This document shows positions 6,729 to 13,088 of a stretch of DNA of 13,088 nt, piece after piece (position 1 is the stretch's first letter; each line of letters opens with the position of its first letter). This DNA is from Prevotella sp. (GTDB lineage: Bacteria; Bacteroidota; Bacteroidia; Bacteroidales; Bacteroidaceae). The notes beneath the pieces were generated by a model. It was not told the DNA's origin and searched no databases. It worked only from the letters and a program-made list of their open reading frames with translations. Made by a program: the position numbers and the translations under genes. The DNA lies in the NCBI GenBank assembly GCA_017632825.1, contig JAGBQP010000127.1, positions 1-13,088 of the forward strand. Direction: 5' to 3'.

Positions 6729-7688
6729 ATGCTGCTCAACATACTGCTGATAGTTGTCGGGATCATGATGGTACTCAAGGGAGCCGATGTGCTGACAAAG
6801 GGTGGAGCCGACCTTGCCCGTCGCATGAACGTGCCCGAGCTGGTGGTAGGCCTCACTATTGTGGCAGCAGGAACGTCGGCTCCAGAGCTGTTCGTCAGTC
6901 TGGTGTCGGCTCTCAAGGGAACACCCGACTTGGCCGTCGGCAACGTTGTCGGTTCCAACATCATGAACACGCTGGTCATTGTGGGTATCACCGCGATGGT
7001 TGCTCCTATGGCCATATCGCGTCAGACGGTGAGCAAGGATATGCCGTTCAGCGTCGTTGCCGCCCTGCTGCTGATGCTGGTGTCGCTCGACAGTTTCCAG
7101 CACATCAGCCTTGCGGGTAACATAATTGGACGGCTCGACGGTGTGCTGCTGTTACTGGGGTTTGCCGTGTTTATGTTCTACACGTTCCGCGAAGCACGAA
7201 AAGGCAAAGCCGATACTTCGGAAGAGAGCAAGAAACCGCTGAGCATACCGATGTGCCTCGCACTCATGGTGTTAGGACTGGCGATGCTGGTTGTCGGCTC
7301 CGAGCTGTTTGTCAGGTATGCTTCGGCATTAGCTGGCGCATTGGGGGTCAGCGAGAGCATTATTGGTCTGACCATCGTTGCTGGAGGCACCAGCCTTCCT
7401 GAGTTGGCTACCAGCGTTGTCGCCGCTCGTAAAGGGCAGTCGGCTATGGCCATTGGCAACGTCATTGGCTCCAACGTTTTCAACATCCTGCTCATCTTGG
7501 GACTGACGGCCACCGTCTGCCCCATGCAGATAGGCGGCATCACGATGGTTGACATGTCTATGATGGTAGCATCGGTGCTGCTGTTGTGGCTATTCTCTTA
7601 TACCAAACTGACGGTGGCCCGCTGGGAGGGTGCCGTCCTTACTACCGTTTACCTCGCCTACTTAGGGTGGTTATTATTTAATGTTTAA
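6729..7688 (+). CDS. Calcium/sodium antiporter, CaCA family (YrbG-like)
   Basis: A 319-residue inner-membrane protein with about ten membrane helices in two inverted halves. Each half carries the CaCA alpha repeat. In the first, [14 protein letters not shown] spans 41-54 (Glu53) and [10 protein letters not shown] spans 71-80. In the second, [14 protein letters not shown] spans 213-226 (Glu225) and [10 protein letters not shown] spans 243-252. The two Glu residues and the GTS and GSN motifs form the cation site in this family. A hydrophilic loop (about 154-172) joins the halves. Family members exchange Ca2+ or another cation for Na+ or H+; actual ions here are not known from sequence. It sits 24 bases after the Hsp15-like gene and 5 bases before queF. 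Confidence 0.93.
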   Translation: MLLNILLIVVGIMMVLKGADVLTKGGADLARRMNVPELVVGLTIVAAGTSAPELFVSLVSALKGTPDLAVGNVVGSNIMNTLVIVGITAMVAPMAISRQTVSKDMPFSVVAALLLMLVSLDSFQHISLAGNIIGRLDGVLLLLGFAVFMFYTFREARKGKADTSEESKKPLSIPMCLALMVLGLAMLVVGSELFVRYASALAGALGVSESIIGLTIVAGGTSLPELATSVVAARKGQSAMAIGNVIGSNVFNILLILGLTATVCPMQIGGITMVDMSMMVASVLLLWLFSYTKLTVARWEGAVLTTVYLAYLGWLLFNV

Positions 7689-7693
7689 CGACT

Positions 7694-8158
7694 ATGACAA
7701 CAAGAAAAGACGAACATCTCAAAGCCTTAGGCCGTGATACCGGCTATCTGAATACCTATACTCCAGAGGTTCTGGAGACCTTTGAGAACAAGCATCCCGA
7801 CAACGACTACTGGGTGCAGTTCAACTGTCCCGAGTTCACGTCGCTCTGTCCCATCACGGGCCAGCCCGACTTTGCCGAGATTAAGATTATGTATCTGCCT
7901 GCTGAGCGCATGGTCGAGTCGAAGAGTCTGAAGCTCTACCTCTTCTCCTTCCGTAATCATGGCGACTTCCATGAGGACTGTGTCAACATCATCATGAAGG
8001 ACCTTGTACGCCTGATGGACCCCAAGTACATTGAGGTCACCGGCCTCTTTACCCCTCGTGGCGGCATCAGCATCTATCCCTTTGCCAACTATGGCCGTCC
8101 TGGAACCAAGTACGAACAGATGGCTGAGCAACGACTTCTCAACCACCAGATACTTTGA
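7694..8158 (+). CDS. queF: NADPH-dependent preQ0 reductase (preQ1 synthase) QueF
   Basis: QueF reduces the nitrile of 7-cyano-7-deazaguanine (preQ0) to 7-aminomethyl-7-deazaguanine (preQ1), used for queuosine in tRNA wobble positions. The 154-residue protein is the short, unimodular type. Visible residues are the nucleophile Cys52 in [11 protein letters not shown], Asp59 in the same segment, the QueF motif ESKSLKLY at 75-82 that binds NADPH, and the FHED segment around Glu94. It is the last gene of the rplY run and is followed by a terminator. No other queuosine gene is adjacent. I noticed no preQ1 riboswitch in the five-base gap before it. Confidence 0.95.
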   Translation: MTTRKDEHLKALGRDTGYLNTYTPEVLETFENKHPDNDYWVQFNCPEFTSLCPITGQPDFAEIKIMYLPAERMVESKSLKLYLFSFRNHGDFHEDCVNIIMKDLVRLMDPKYIEVTGLFTPRGGISIYPFANYGRPGTKYEQMAEQRLLNHQIL

Positions 8159-8182
8159 TACGACATGTTACCACATAACAAG

Positions 8183-8211
8183 AAAAAAGCGACCTCAGAA
8201 GGGTCGCTTTT
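8183..8211. terminator. Bidirectional intrinsic terminator after queF
   Basis: GCGACC (8189-8194) pairs with GGTCGC (8202-8207) around a seven-base loop. A-run 8183-8188 and T-run 8208-8211 extend the stem and give a U-tract on either strand. It ends the rplY-queF operon and, from the other side, the lipoprotein gene whose stop is nine bases away. Confidence 0.9.
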
Positions 8212-8219
8212 ATCATTTG

Positions 8220-9017
8220 TTATTTGTTGTTCTTCTCAGCCTCTTTTTCGTCGCTTTTGCGGTAGTAGCTGCGTTCGCCATCGCTGAAGCGCAGAACAAG
8301 TGAGTCGCGTCGCAGGAGCACGAAGTCTGCGGTGTCGCTGTTCAGCAGTTGCTGTTCGCCCAGACTGTCGCGGCGTGTCTCGTTCAAAATGAGGTGTCCG
8401 TTATAGAGGTACCACTCGCGATAGCGTTTCAGCGTGGGGTATTCCACAGGGCTGCGGTCGTCGGTGGTGTTGCCCGTCCTTATCATACCGACGGGTTGTG
8501 CCTGGTGTTCATTCTTGAGCACGAAACCGTATTCACGCGGTTGCAGCAGCCGTTGAAGCGTGCTGTCGGGCAGCTTTTTCAGCAGTTCCTGCTCCATGGT
8601 CTTGTCTATATCGGCCCGCTTGCGCAGTTTCGGTGTGACCATATAGCACCACGACCCCAGAATCTTGTCGATATCGACGACCATGCGTGCCACCGGCTTT
8701 ACGTGGTTGCCGGTAGTGTCAGCATGTTCCAGCACGATGGCCATTTGGTCGCCAATGCGCGGATGTCCGAATACCAGCTGATTGCGTGATGCCTCGAGAA
8801 TCTCAAACGTATCGGGATCTTGCGTCACGTCGCGTAGCAGAACCAGTATGGTGTCATTGCAGCCGTCGCAAGCCAATCCGTAGATGGTGGAGTCGCCCGG
8901 CAGTACAGTTGTCACGCTGTCGTTGGCCGAATTCTGCTCGTCGGCCTTGTTTCCGTCGCAGCCGATTGTCAGTGCTGTGAGCATGACAGCAGCAAAGAAA
9001 AACGTGTTCTTTCTCAT
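8220..9017 (-). CDS. Lipoprotein of unknown function
   Basis: A 265-residue protein with a lipoprotein signal: MRK, hydrophobic residues 5-17, then LTIGC with the lipidated Cys at position 20. The residues just after it (DGNKADEQ) are acidic, which in Bacteroidetes may favour surface export, but no exact export motif is claimed. The mature part has a CDGC pair (Cys50, Cys53) and an alternating pattern of short strands. It contains WCYMVTPKLRKRADIDKTMEQ, WYLYNGHLIL and DTADFVLLRRDSLVLRFSD, and ends in a charged tail. The strand pattern suggests a small beta-barrel, perhaps lipocalin-like, but I do not recognise the family. It is a single gene, convergent with queF and divergent from pycB, with its own promoter. 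Confidence 0.8.
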   Translation of the reverse strand: MRKNTFFFAAVMLTALTIGCDGNKADEQNSANDSVTTVLPGDSTIYGLACDGCNDTILVLLRDVTQDPDTFEILEASRNQLVFGHPRIGDQMAIVLEHADTTGNHVKPVARMVVDIDKILGSWCYMVTPKLRKRADIDKTMEQELLKKLPDSTLQRLLQPREYGFVLKNEHQAQPVGMIRTGNTTDDRSPVEYPTLKRYREWYLYNGHLILNETRRDSLGEQQLLNSDTADFVLLRRDSLVLRFSDGERSYYRKSDEKEAEKNNK

Positions 9018-9038
9018 TATATTTCAGTATTTTTGCTG

Positions 9039-9053
9039 CAAAGATACGAAAAA
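9039..9053 (-). promoter_or_regulatory. Promoter of the lipoprotein gene
   Basis: On the minus strand TTTTTCG (9053-9047) runs into TATCTTTG (9046-9039), the Bacteroidetes -7 box. The ATG at 9017 is 21 bases downstream, so the leader would be about 15 bases. Four heptads lie directly upstream and no TTG occurs at -33. It is the mirror image, with one mismatch, of the pycB promoter. Confidence 0.7.
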
Positions 9054-9081
9054 GTTTATAGTTTATAGTTTATAGTTTACA
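9054..9081. repeat. Four 7-bp tandem repeats between divergent promoters
   Basis: GTTTATA is repeated three times, followed by one GTTTACA (9054-9060, 9061-9067, 9068-9074, 9075-9081). The block fills the space between the -7 boxes of the lipoprotein and pycB promoters, covering the -33 region of both. Short tandem repeats like this can change copy number by slippage, which would alter the spacing of both promoters together. Confidence 0.9.
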
Positions 9082-9083
9082 GT

Positions 9084-9100
9084 TTTTTCGTACCTTTGCA
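9084..9100 (+). promoter_or_regulatory. Promoter of pycB
   Basis: The 17-mer TTTTTCGTACCTTTGCA contains the -7 box TACCTTTG at 9091-9098. It is identical to the lptD promoter core at 11545-11561. Transcription would begin near 9105, leaving about 36 A-rich bases before the ATG at 9141. No -33 TTG is present; heptads occupy that region. Confidence 0.7.
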
Positions 9101-9140
9101 CAAATTATTCGGAAATCGACAAAAAACAACATAAAAAGTT

Positions 9141-10922
9141 ATGACAAAGAAGAAAATTCAGTTCAGCCTTGTCTATCGTGACATGTGGCAGTCGAGCGGC
9201 AAGTTCCAGCCGCGCAAGGATCAGTTGGAACGCATTGCCCCCGTCATTATCGACATGGGCTGTTTCAGCCGTGTTGAGACCAATGGAGGTGCCTTCGAGC
9301 AGGTAAACCTGATGGCAGGTGAGAACCCTAACGAGGCTGTTCGCGCTTTCTGTAAGCCGTTCAACGAGGTGGGCATCAAGACCCACATGCTCGACCGTGG
9401 TCTGAACGCTCTGCGTATGTATCCTGTGCCCGACGATGTGCGTGCGCTGATGTATAAGGTAAAGCACGCTCAGGGTGTTGACATTCCCCGCATTTTCTGC
9501 GGTCTGAACGACACACGCAATATCATTCCCTCCATCAAGTGGGCAAAGGAAGCCGGCATGACGCCGCAGGCAACACTCTGCATCACCACCAGTCCTGTTC
9601 ACACGGTTGAGTACTACACACGCATTGCCGACGAGGTGATTGCCGCCGGTGCTGAGGAAATCTGTCTGAAAGATATGGCCGGTATCGGTCAGCCCGCTAT
9701 GCTGGGCGCCCTGACAAAGGCCATCAAGACCAAGCATCCCGACATTATCATACAGTATCACGGCCACTCTGGCCCCGGCCTCTCCATGGCCTCTATTCTG
9801 GAGGTGTGCAACAACGGCGCCGACATTATCGACACCGCCATTGAGCCGCTCAGCTGGGGTAAGGTTCATCCGGACATCATCTCGGTGCAGTCGATGCTGA
9901 AGAACGAGGGCTTCGAGGTGCAGGATATCAACATGAATGCCTACATGCAGGCTCGCACGCTGACACAGGAGTTCATCGACGACTGGCTGGGTTACTTCAT
10001 CAATCCTGCCAACAAGCACATGTCGAGCCTTCTGCTCGGTTGCGGACTGCCCGGCGGCATGATGGGCTCGATGATGGCCGACCTCGGCGGTATTCAGACC
10101 ATGATCAACAAACTGCGCGCCCAGAAGGGTGAGGCCGAGCTGACGATGGACGACATGCTGGTGAAGCTGTTCAACGAGGTTGAGTACGTATGGCCACGCG
10201 TGGGTTACCCCCCATTGGTAACACCGTTCTCACAGTACACTAAGAACATCGCTCTGATGAATCTGCTCACCATCGAGCAGGGCAAGGGTCGCTTCGTGAT
10301 GATGGACGACGCCATGTGGGGCATGATTCTCGGTAAGTCGGGTAAGATTCCTGGCACCGTTGACGCCGAACTGGTGGAACTGGCTAAGAAGCAGGGCCGC
10401 GAGTTCACCGATGTCGATCCTCACACACTGCTGGAGAACGCCCTCGACGGGTTCAAGAAGGAGATGGACGAGAACGGCTGGGACTACGGTCAGGACAACG
10501 AAGAACTCTTCGAACTGGCTATGCACCCCGAGCAGTATCGTGCCTTTAAGAGTGGTCAGGCCAAGAAGCAGCTGCTGGCCGACATCCAGAAGGCCAAGGA
10601 TGCAAAACTCGGTGGCGGTCAGAAAATTTCTCAGGAAGAGATTGACGCTCTGAAGCACGCTAAGGCCGATGCCGTGAAGTCGCCGTTGGCCGGACAGCTG
10701 TTGTGGAGCTTCGGCGGCGAGGGCGTGAAAGCCCCCTGCGTAGAACCGTTTATCGGTCAGAAGTACCAGGAGGGTCAGCCCTTCTGCTACCTGCAGACCA
10801 AGTGGGGCGAGATCATCGAGATTCCTGCCGCGATGGGTGGCAAGCTCGTTGATATCAGCGTGAAGCCTGGTCAGCAGATTGGTCAGGGCGACACCATCGC
10901 CTGGATTGAACGCGAGGCGTAA
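9141..10922 (+). CDS. Pyruvate carboxylase subunit B/oxaloacetate decarboxylase alpha-like carboxyltransferase
   Basis: A 593-residue biotin-dependent carboxyltransferase of the form common in Bacteroidales, moving CO2 between biotin and pyruvate or oxaloacetate. The TIM-barrel domain starts with SLVYRDMWQS (metal-binding Asp14). It has Lys177 in ICLKDMAG, where the family carries a carbamylated lysine, and metal-binding His207 and His209 in YHGHSGPG, where most relatives have HTHDT. The conserved-domain segment GLPGGMMGSM (302-311) and WPRVGYPPLVTPFSQY (351-366) follow. A charged linker (about 475-508) leads to a biotinyl/lipoyl-like domain from SPLAGQLLW at 514. Its expected lysine is Lys554, in QTKWG rather than the usual AMKM, so biotinylation is uncertain. 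No decarboxylase beta or gamma subunit gene is adjacent, so the direction of the reaction cannot be settled. Confidence 0.88.
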   Translation: MTKKKIQFSLVYRDMWQSSGKFQPRKDQLERIAPVIIDMGCFSRVETNGGAFEQVNLMAGENPNEAVRAFCKPFNEVGIKTHMLDRGLNALRMYPVPDDVRALMYKVKHAQGVDIPRIFCGLNDTRNIIPSIKWAKEAGMTPQATLCITTSPVHTVEYYTRIADEVIAAGAEEICLKDMAGIGQPAMLGALTKAIKTKHPDIIIQYHGHSGPGLSMASILEVCNNGADIIDTAIEPLSWGKVHPDIISVQSMLKNEGFEVQDINMNAYMQARTLTQEFIDDWLGYFINPANKHMSSLLLGCGLPGGMMGSMMADLGGIQTMINKLRAQKGEAELTMDDMLVKLFNEVEYVWPRVGYPPLVTPFSQYTKNIALMNLLTIEQGKGRFVMMDDAMWGMILGKSGKIPGTVDAELVELAKKQGREFTDVDPHTLLENALDGFKKEMDENGWDYGQDNEELFELAMHPEQYRAFKSGQAKKQLLADIQKAKDAKLGGGQKISQEEIDALKHAKADAVKSPLAGQLLWSFGGEGVKAPCVEPFIGQKYQEGQPFCYLQTKWGEIIEIPAAMGGKLVDISVKPGQQIGQGDTIAWIEREA

Positions 10923-10929
10923 GATACCC

Positions 10930-11484
10930 ATGGACTATCAGACGATTATAGACAAATACTATGCAGTAGAAGCAGATGGCGAGCGGTCTTCCGACCTTCG
11001 TCATCTGCTTCTTCTTCACTCCCGTCAGGTGGCCGACCGCTGTCTGCAGATATGCGACCGCCACCCTGAGCTGCAGCTCGACCGTCAGTTTCTGGAAGAG
11101 GCAGCGATGCTGCACGATATCGGCATCAGGTGGTGTAACGCTCCAGGCATCTTCTGTTACGGCCACGAGCCCTACCTGCTGCACGGTCAGATAGGTAGCG
11201 AGGTGCTTCGGCGCGAGGGGTTCGAGCGTCACGCCCGTGTGGCCGAGCGTCACACAGGTACGGGACTGTTGCGCGAAGCCTTTGAACGCCAGGGGTTAGC
11301 GGTGCCCGACCACGACATGGTGCCTGAGACGCTGGAGGAGCAGGTGGTGTGCTACGCAGATAAATTCTACTCGAAATCGAAGCCTGACAGCGTGCGTAGC
11401 GTTGATGAAGCGGCGCAGTCGCTGGCAAAATTCGGTCGCGAGGGCGTAGAAAAGTTCCTGCAGTGGGCAAAGAAGTTTGAATAA
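10930..11484 (+). CDS. HD-domain protein, putative phosphohydrolase
   Basis: A 184-residue cytoplasmic protein. Residues HSRQVADRCLQIC (His30), AAMLHDIGIR (His62, Asp63), HGQIGSEVL (His85), ERHTGTGL (His108) and VVCYADKFYSK (Asp144) give the H...HD...H...H...D pattern of metal-dependent HD phosphohydrolases. Substrate unknown; members of this fold act on nucleotides, signalling nucleotides or other phosphate esters. The ATG at 10930 starts seven bases after the pycB stop. An in-frame ATG at 10879 lies inside pycB and would add a non-conserved 17-residue extension, so it is not used. Probably co-transcribed with pycB. No intrinsic terminator follows. Confidence 0.85.
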   Translation: MDYQTIIDKYYAVEADGERSSDLRHLLLLHSRQVADRCLQICDRHPELQLDRQFLEEAAMLHDIGIRWCNAPGIFCYGHEPYLLHGQIGSEVLRREGFERHARVAERHTGTGLLREAFERQGLAVPDHDMVPETLEEQVVCYADKFYSKSKPDSVRSVDEAAQSLAKFGREGVEKFLQWAKKFE

Positions 11485-11513
11485 AGCGTAAAATAATAGC
11501 CGCTGCGGCAAAA

Positions 11514-11541
11514 AACTCTTAACTCTTAACTCTAAACTCTT
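11514..11541. repeat. Four 7-bp tandem repeats upstream of the lptD promoter
   Basis: AACTCTT, AACTCTT, AACTCTA and AACTCTT occupy 11514-11541. A fifth degenerate unit, AACTTTT, runs into the T-rich start of the promoter core. The consensus AACTNTW matches the minus-strand reading of the 9054-9081 block (AACTATA), which precedes the same promoter core. Confidence 0.9.
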
Positions 11542-11544
11542 AAC

Positions 11545-11561
11545 TTTTTCGTACCTTTGCA
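11545..11561 (+). promoter_or_regulatory. Promoter of lptD
   Basis: TTTTTCGTACCTTTGCA is an exact copy of the pycB promoter core, with -7 box TACCTTTG at 11552-11559. The lptD ATG begins at 11568, eight bases after the box, so the predicted transcript would have almost no leader. No -33 TTG is present. Confidence 0.7.
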
Positions 11562-11567
11562 TCCGCA

Positions 11568-13088
11568 ATGGATAGAAAGTCTGTATGGATACTGTTGCTG
11601 ACGGTTCTGATTGTGTTCGGAGCTTGTACTCCCTTATCGCTTCTTTACAAGGGAAAGAAGGTGGTGAAGGAGGCAGAGTCGTTTGTCCAGAATAACGACT
11701 TGAGCAGTATAGCTAATAAGGCTGCCGCTAAGGCGAAGGAACTGCTGGAACAAGGCGAGGTGCCTGCCGACAGTACTGCCGCTGAAGTACCTGCCGATGC
11801 AGTTGAAGCAGCTACTGACTCCATAGCTACAGACACCACCGCTATTGCTACATCCACCGACTCTGTTGTTACCACAGGTGCTGACGACCTTGCTGACGCT
11901 GCTCCAGCTGCCGCCAAAATGAAGCGCGACACCACCACAATGGACTCGCTGGAACTGGCTATCTACAAGTACAACAAACTGATTGATGACTCTCTGGCGC
12001 TCGACAGTCTGAACCGCAAGCGCAAGAACGGCATCGACGCTCCCGTAAAGTACTCGGCCAATGACTCGCTGACCTACGAGGCCGGCACGGGCCGAGCCTT
12101 TCTGTATGGCGAATCGCATGTAGAGTATCAGAATATGGACCTCAAGAGCGACCGCATCTTCATGGTGCTCGACTCGTCGCTGGTTCATGCCACAGGCTCG
12201 CTCGACACCCTGGGCCATAAATTTGGCACTCCCATATTCAAGATGGGTAGCGACGAGTACCAGAGTGACACGATGGCTTTCAACTTCAAGACCAAGAAAG
12301 GTCTTATCTCGCAGGTCTATACGCAGCAGGAGGACGGTTATCTGACCTCCGAACTGTCGAAGCGCGGCTCCTCGGGTGAGCTCTTCCTGCAGCACGGCCG
12401 CTACACCACTTGCGACGAACCCCACCCCGACTTCTACATCGCCCTGTCGCGTGCTAAGGTGCGCCCAGGCAAGGACGTGGTCTTCGGTCCCGCCTACCTC
12501 GTTGTGTGCGACGTACCGCTGCCGCTGGCTATTCCCTACGGTTTCTTCCCGTTCACCAAGAGCTATTCCTCGGGCTTCATCATGCCCACCTATGGCGACG
12601 AGATGGAGCGCGGCTTCTACCTGCGCGACGGCGGCTACTACTTTGCCATCAACGACAAGATGGACCTGAAGCTGCTCGGCGAAATCTACACCAAGGGGTC
12701 GTGGGGGCTCTCGGCTGCTTCGAACTACCGCAAACGCTACCGCTACAGCGGCTCCTTCTTTGCCAGTTACCAGAATACCATCAACGGTGAGAAGAATATG
12801 CCCGACTACATGAAGCAAACCAGCTTCAAGGTACAGTGGAGTCACCGCCAGGACCAGAAGGCCAGCCCCCACATGAACTTCTCGGCGTCGGTCAACTTCG
12901 CTACCAGCAGCTATGAAAAGAACAACCTCACGTCAATGTATAACCCCCAGTCGATGACGCAGTCAACCCGCACATCGTCAGTCTCGTGGGGAACTTCGTT
13001 CAGCAGCATCGGCCTGTCGCTCTCGACAACGGTCAACCTCAATCAGAACATGCGCGATACCACCATCGCTATGACGCTGCCCGACCTC
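11568..13088 (+). CDS. lptD: LPS-assembly protein LptD, Bacteroidetes type, N-terminal part
   Basis: LptD is the outer-membrane barrel that inserts lipopolysaccharide into the outer leaflet. The frame is open for 507 codons to the window edge, so the C-terminal barrel is missing. Residues 1-20 are a signal sequence ending LIVFGAC, which could be a lipobox with Cys20. A Lys-rich stretch and an Ala/Asp/Ser/Thr-rich linker (about 64-118) follow. The OstA/LptA-like jelly roll spans about 160-300 and includes ANDSLTYEAGTGRAFLYGES, EYQSDTMAFNFKTKKGLIS and VYTQQEDGYLTSE. Then come the family blocks GRYTTCDEPHPDFYIALSRA and VFGPAYLVVCDVPLPLAIPYG (as motifs at 277-325), after which barrel strands begin. 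Cysteines in the visible part are at 20, 282 and 314. Start chosen because the hydrophobic signal begins at once and the next in-frame Met is near residue 118. Confidence 0.9.
   Translation, partial: MDRKSVWILLLTVLIVFGACTPLSLLYKGKKVVKEAESFVQNNDLSSIANKAAAKAKELLEQGEVPADSTAAEVPADAVEAATDSIATDTTAIATSTDSVVTTGADDLADAAPAAAKMKRDTTTMDSLELAIYKYNKLIDDSLALDSLNRKRKNGIDAPVKYSANDSLTYEAGTGRAFLYGESHVEYQNMDLKSDRIFMVLDSSLVHATGSLDTLGHKFGTPIFKMGSDEYQSDTMAFNFKTKKGLISQVYTQQEDGYLTSELSKRGSSGELFLQHGRYTTCDEPHPDFYIALSRAKVRPGKDVVFGPAYLVVCDVPLPLAIPYGFFPFTKSYSSGFIMPTYGDEMERGFYLRDGGYYFAINDKMDLKLLGEIYTKGSWGLSAASNYRKRYRYSGSFFASYQNTINGEKNMPDYMKQTSFKVQWSHRQDQKASPHMNFSASVNFATSSYEKNNLTSMYNPQSMTQSTRTSSVSWGTSFSSIGLSLSTTVNLNQNMRDTTIAMTLPDL

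Noticed and set aside
7689..7693. preQ1 riboswitch before queF
   Set aside because: Only five bases separate queF from the antiporter gene, and no aptamer-like sequence was recognised around the junction.
9037..9100. Invertible promoter flanked by inverted repeats
   Set aside because: The arms are the -7 boxes themselves and the spacer is only 30 bases; known invertible promoters in Bacteroides carry longer segments, and inversion here would leave an almost identical arrangement.
9105..10019. Antisense open frame (304 codons) over pycB
   Set aside because: It overlaps a conserved carboxyltransferase, crosses the pycB promoter region and has no promoter or recognisable domain.
10879..10929. 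Upstream ATG extending the HD protein by 17 residues
   Set aside because: It lies wholly inside pycB, and the extension is basic and non-conserved in character; the ATG at 10930 gives a normal operon spacing.
10230..10931. Antisense open frame (233 codons) over the 3' half of pycB
   Set aside because: Shadow of the coding frame; no family similarity seen.
11499..11509. GCCG-CTG-CGGC hairpin after the HD gene as a terminator
   Set aside because: It is followed by A residues, not T residues, on the plus strand and has only four pairs, so it cannot be an intrinsic terminator in that direction.
11634..12872. Long antisense open frame (412 codons) over lptD
   Set aside because: The plus-strand frame gives an unmistakable LptD. 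The antisense product is low-complexity Val/Leu/Gly/Ser-rich and fits no family, so it is a codon-bias shadow.

Overview
The window looks like chromosomal DNA from a member of the Bacteroidales, most likely Prevotellaceae. Three things point there: the protein families (DUF5606, the long form of NusB, the Bacteroidetes-type LptD, the Bacteroides-type pyruvate carboxylase B chain), several -7 promoter boxes of the Bacteroidetes TAnnTTTG type, and A-rich ribosome-binding regions with few strong Shine-Dalgarno sequences. Coding is dense and no gene-free stretch exceeds 300 bases. I saw no mobile element, CRISPR array, prophage, tRNA or rRNA.

Layout. (1) Bases 1-1265 hold the 3' part of an outer-membrane beta-barrel protein with a 70-residue Gly/Met/Asn/Arg-rich tail. 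A bidirectional terminator and a degenerate tandem repeat (1325-1431) follow. (2) Bases 1441-4778, minus strand, form one operon: nusB, yajC, a YbbR/CdaR-like membrane protein, coaE and a DUF5606 protein. Its promoter is a good TTG-N20-TATTTTTG at about 4824-4854. (3) Bases 5000-8158, plus strand, run divergently: rplY (L25/Ctc), pth, an Hsp15-like S4 protein, a Ca2+/Na+-type antiporter and queF. They are tightly spaced, share one structured leader and end at a terminator shared with the next gene. (4) Bases 8220-9017, minus strand, encode a lipoprotein of unknown function. (5) Bases 9141-11484, plus strand, encode a pyruvate carboxylase subunit B-like carboxyltransferase and an HD-domain protein 7 bases downstream. 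(6) From 11568 to the window edge, plus strand, is the N-terminal part of LptD.

How the genes fit together. Block 2 mixes transcription antitermination, a Sec accessory protein and the last step of CoA synthesis with two envelope or unknown proteins. Block 3 starts with translation and ribosome rescue (L25, peptidyl-tRNA hydrolase, Hsp15) and continues into ion exchange and queuosine precursor synthesis. Block 5 is central carbon metabolism around pyruvate and oxaloacetate. Blocks 1, 4 and 6 are envelope proteins.

Most genes are housekeeping. The least explained signal is in the promoters. Four TAnCTTTG boxes (rplY, the lipoprotein, pycB and lptD) each lie directly downstream of a perfect or near-perfect 7-bp tandem repeat and lack an obvious -33 TTG. 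Three of them share a 17-nt core, TTTTTCGTAYCTTTGCA. At 9037-9100 two copies face each other as mirror-image divergent promoters around (GTTTATA)4. This could be an extended promoter class whose repeat number tunes expression, but that is inference. Other points to check are an atypical putative biotinyl-lysine context in the carboxyltransferase, a nearly leaderless lptD transcript, and a three-hairpin leader in front of rplY.
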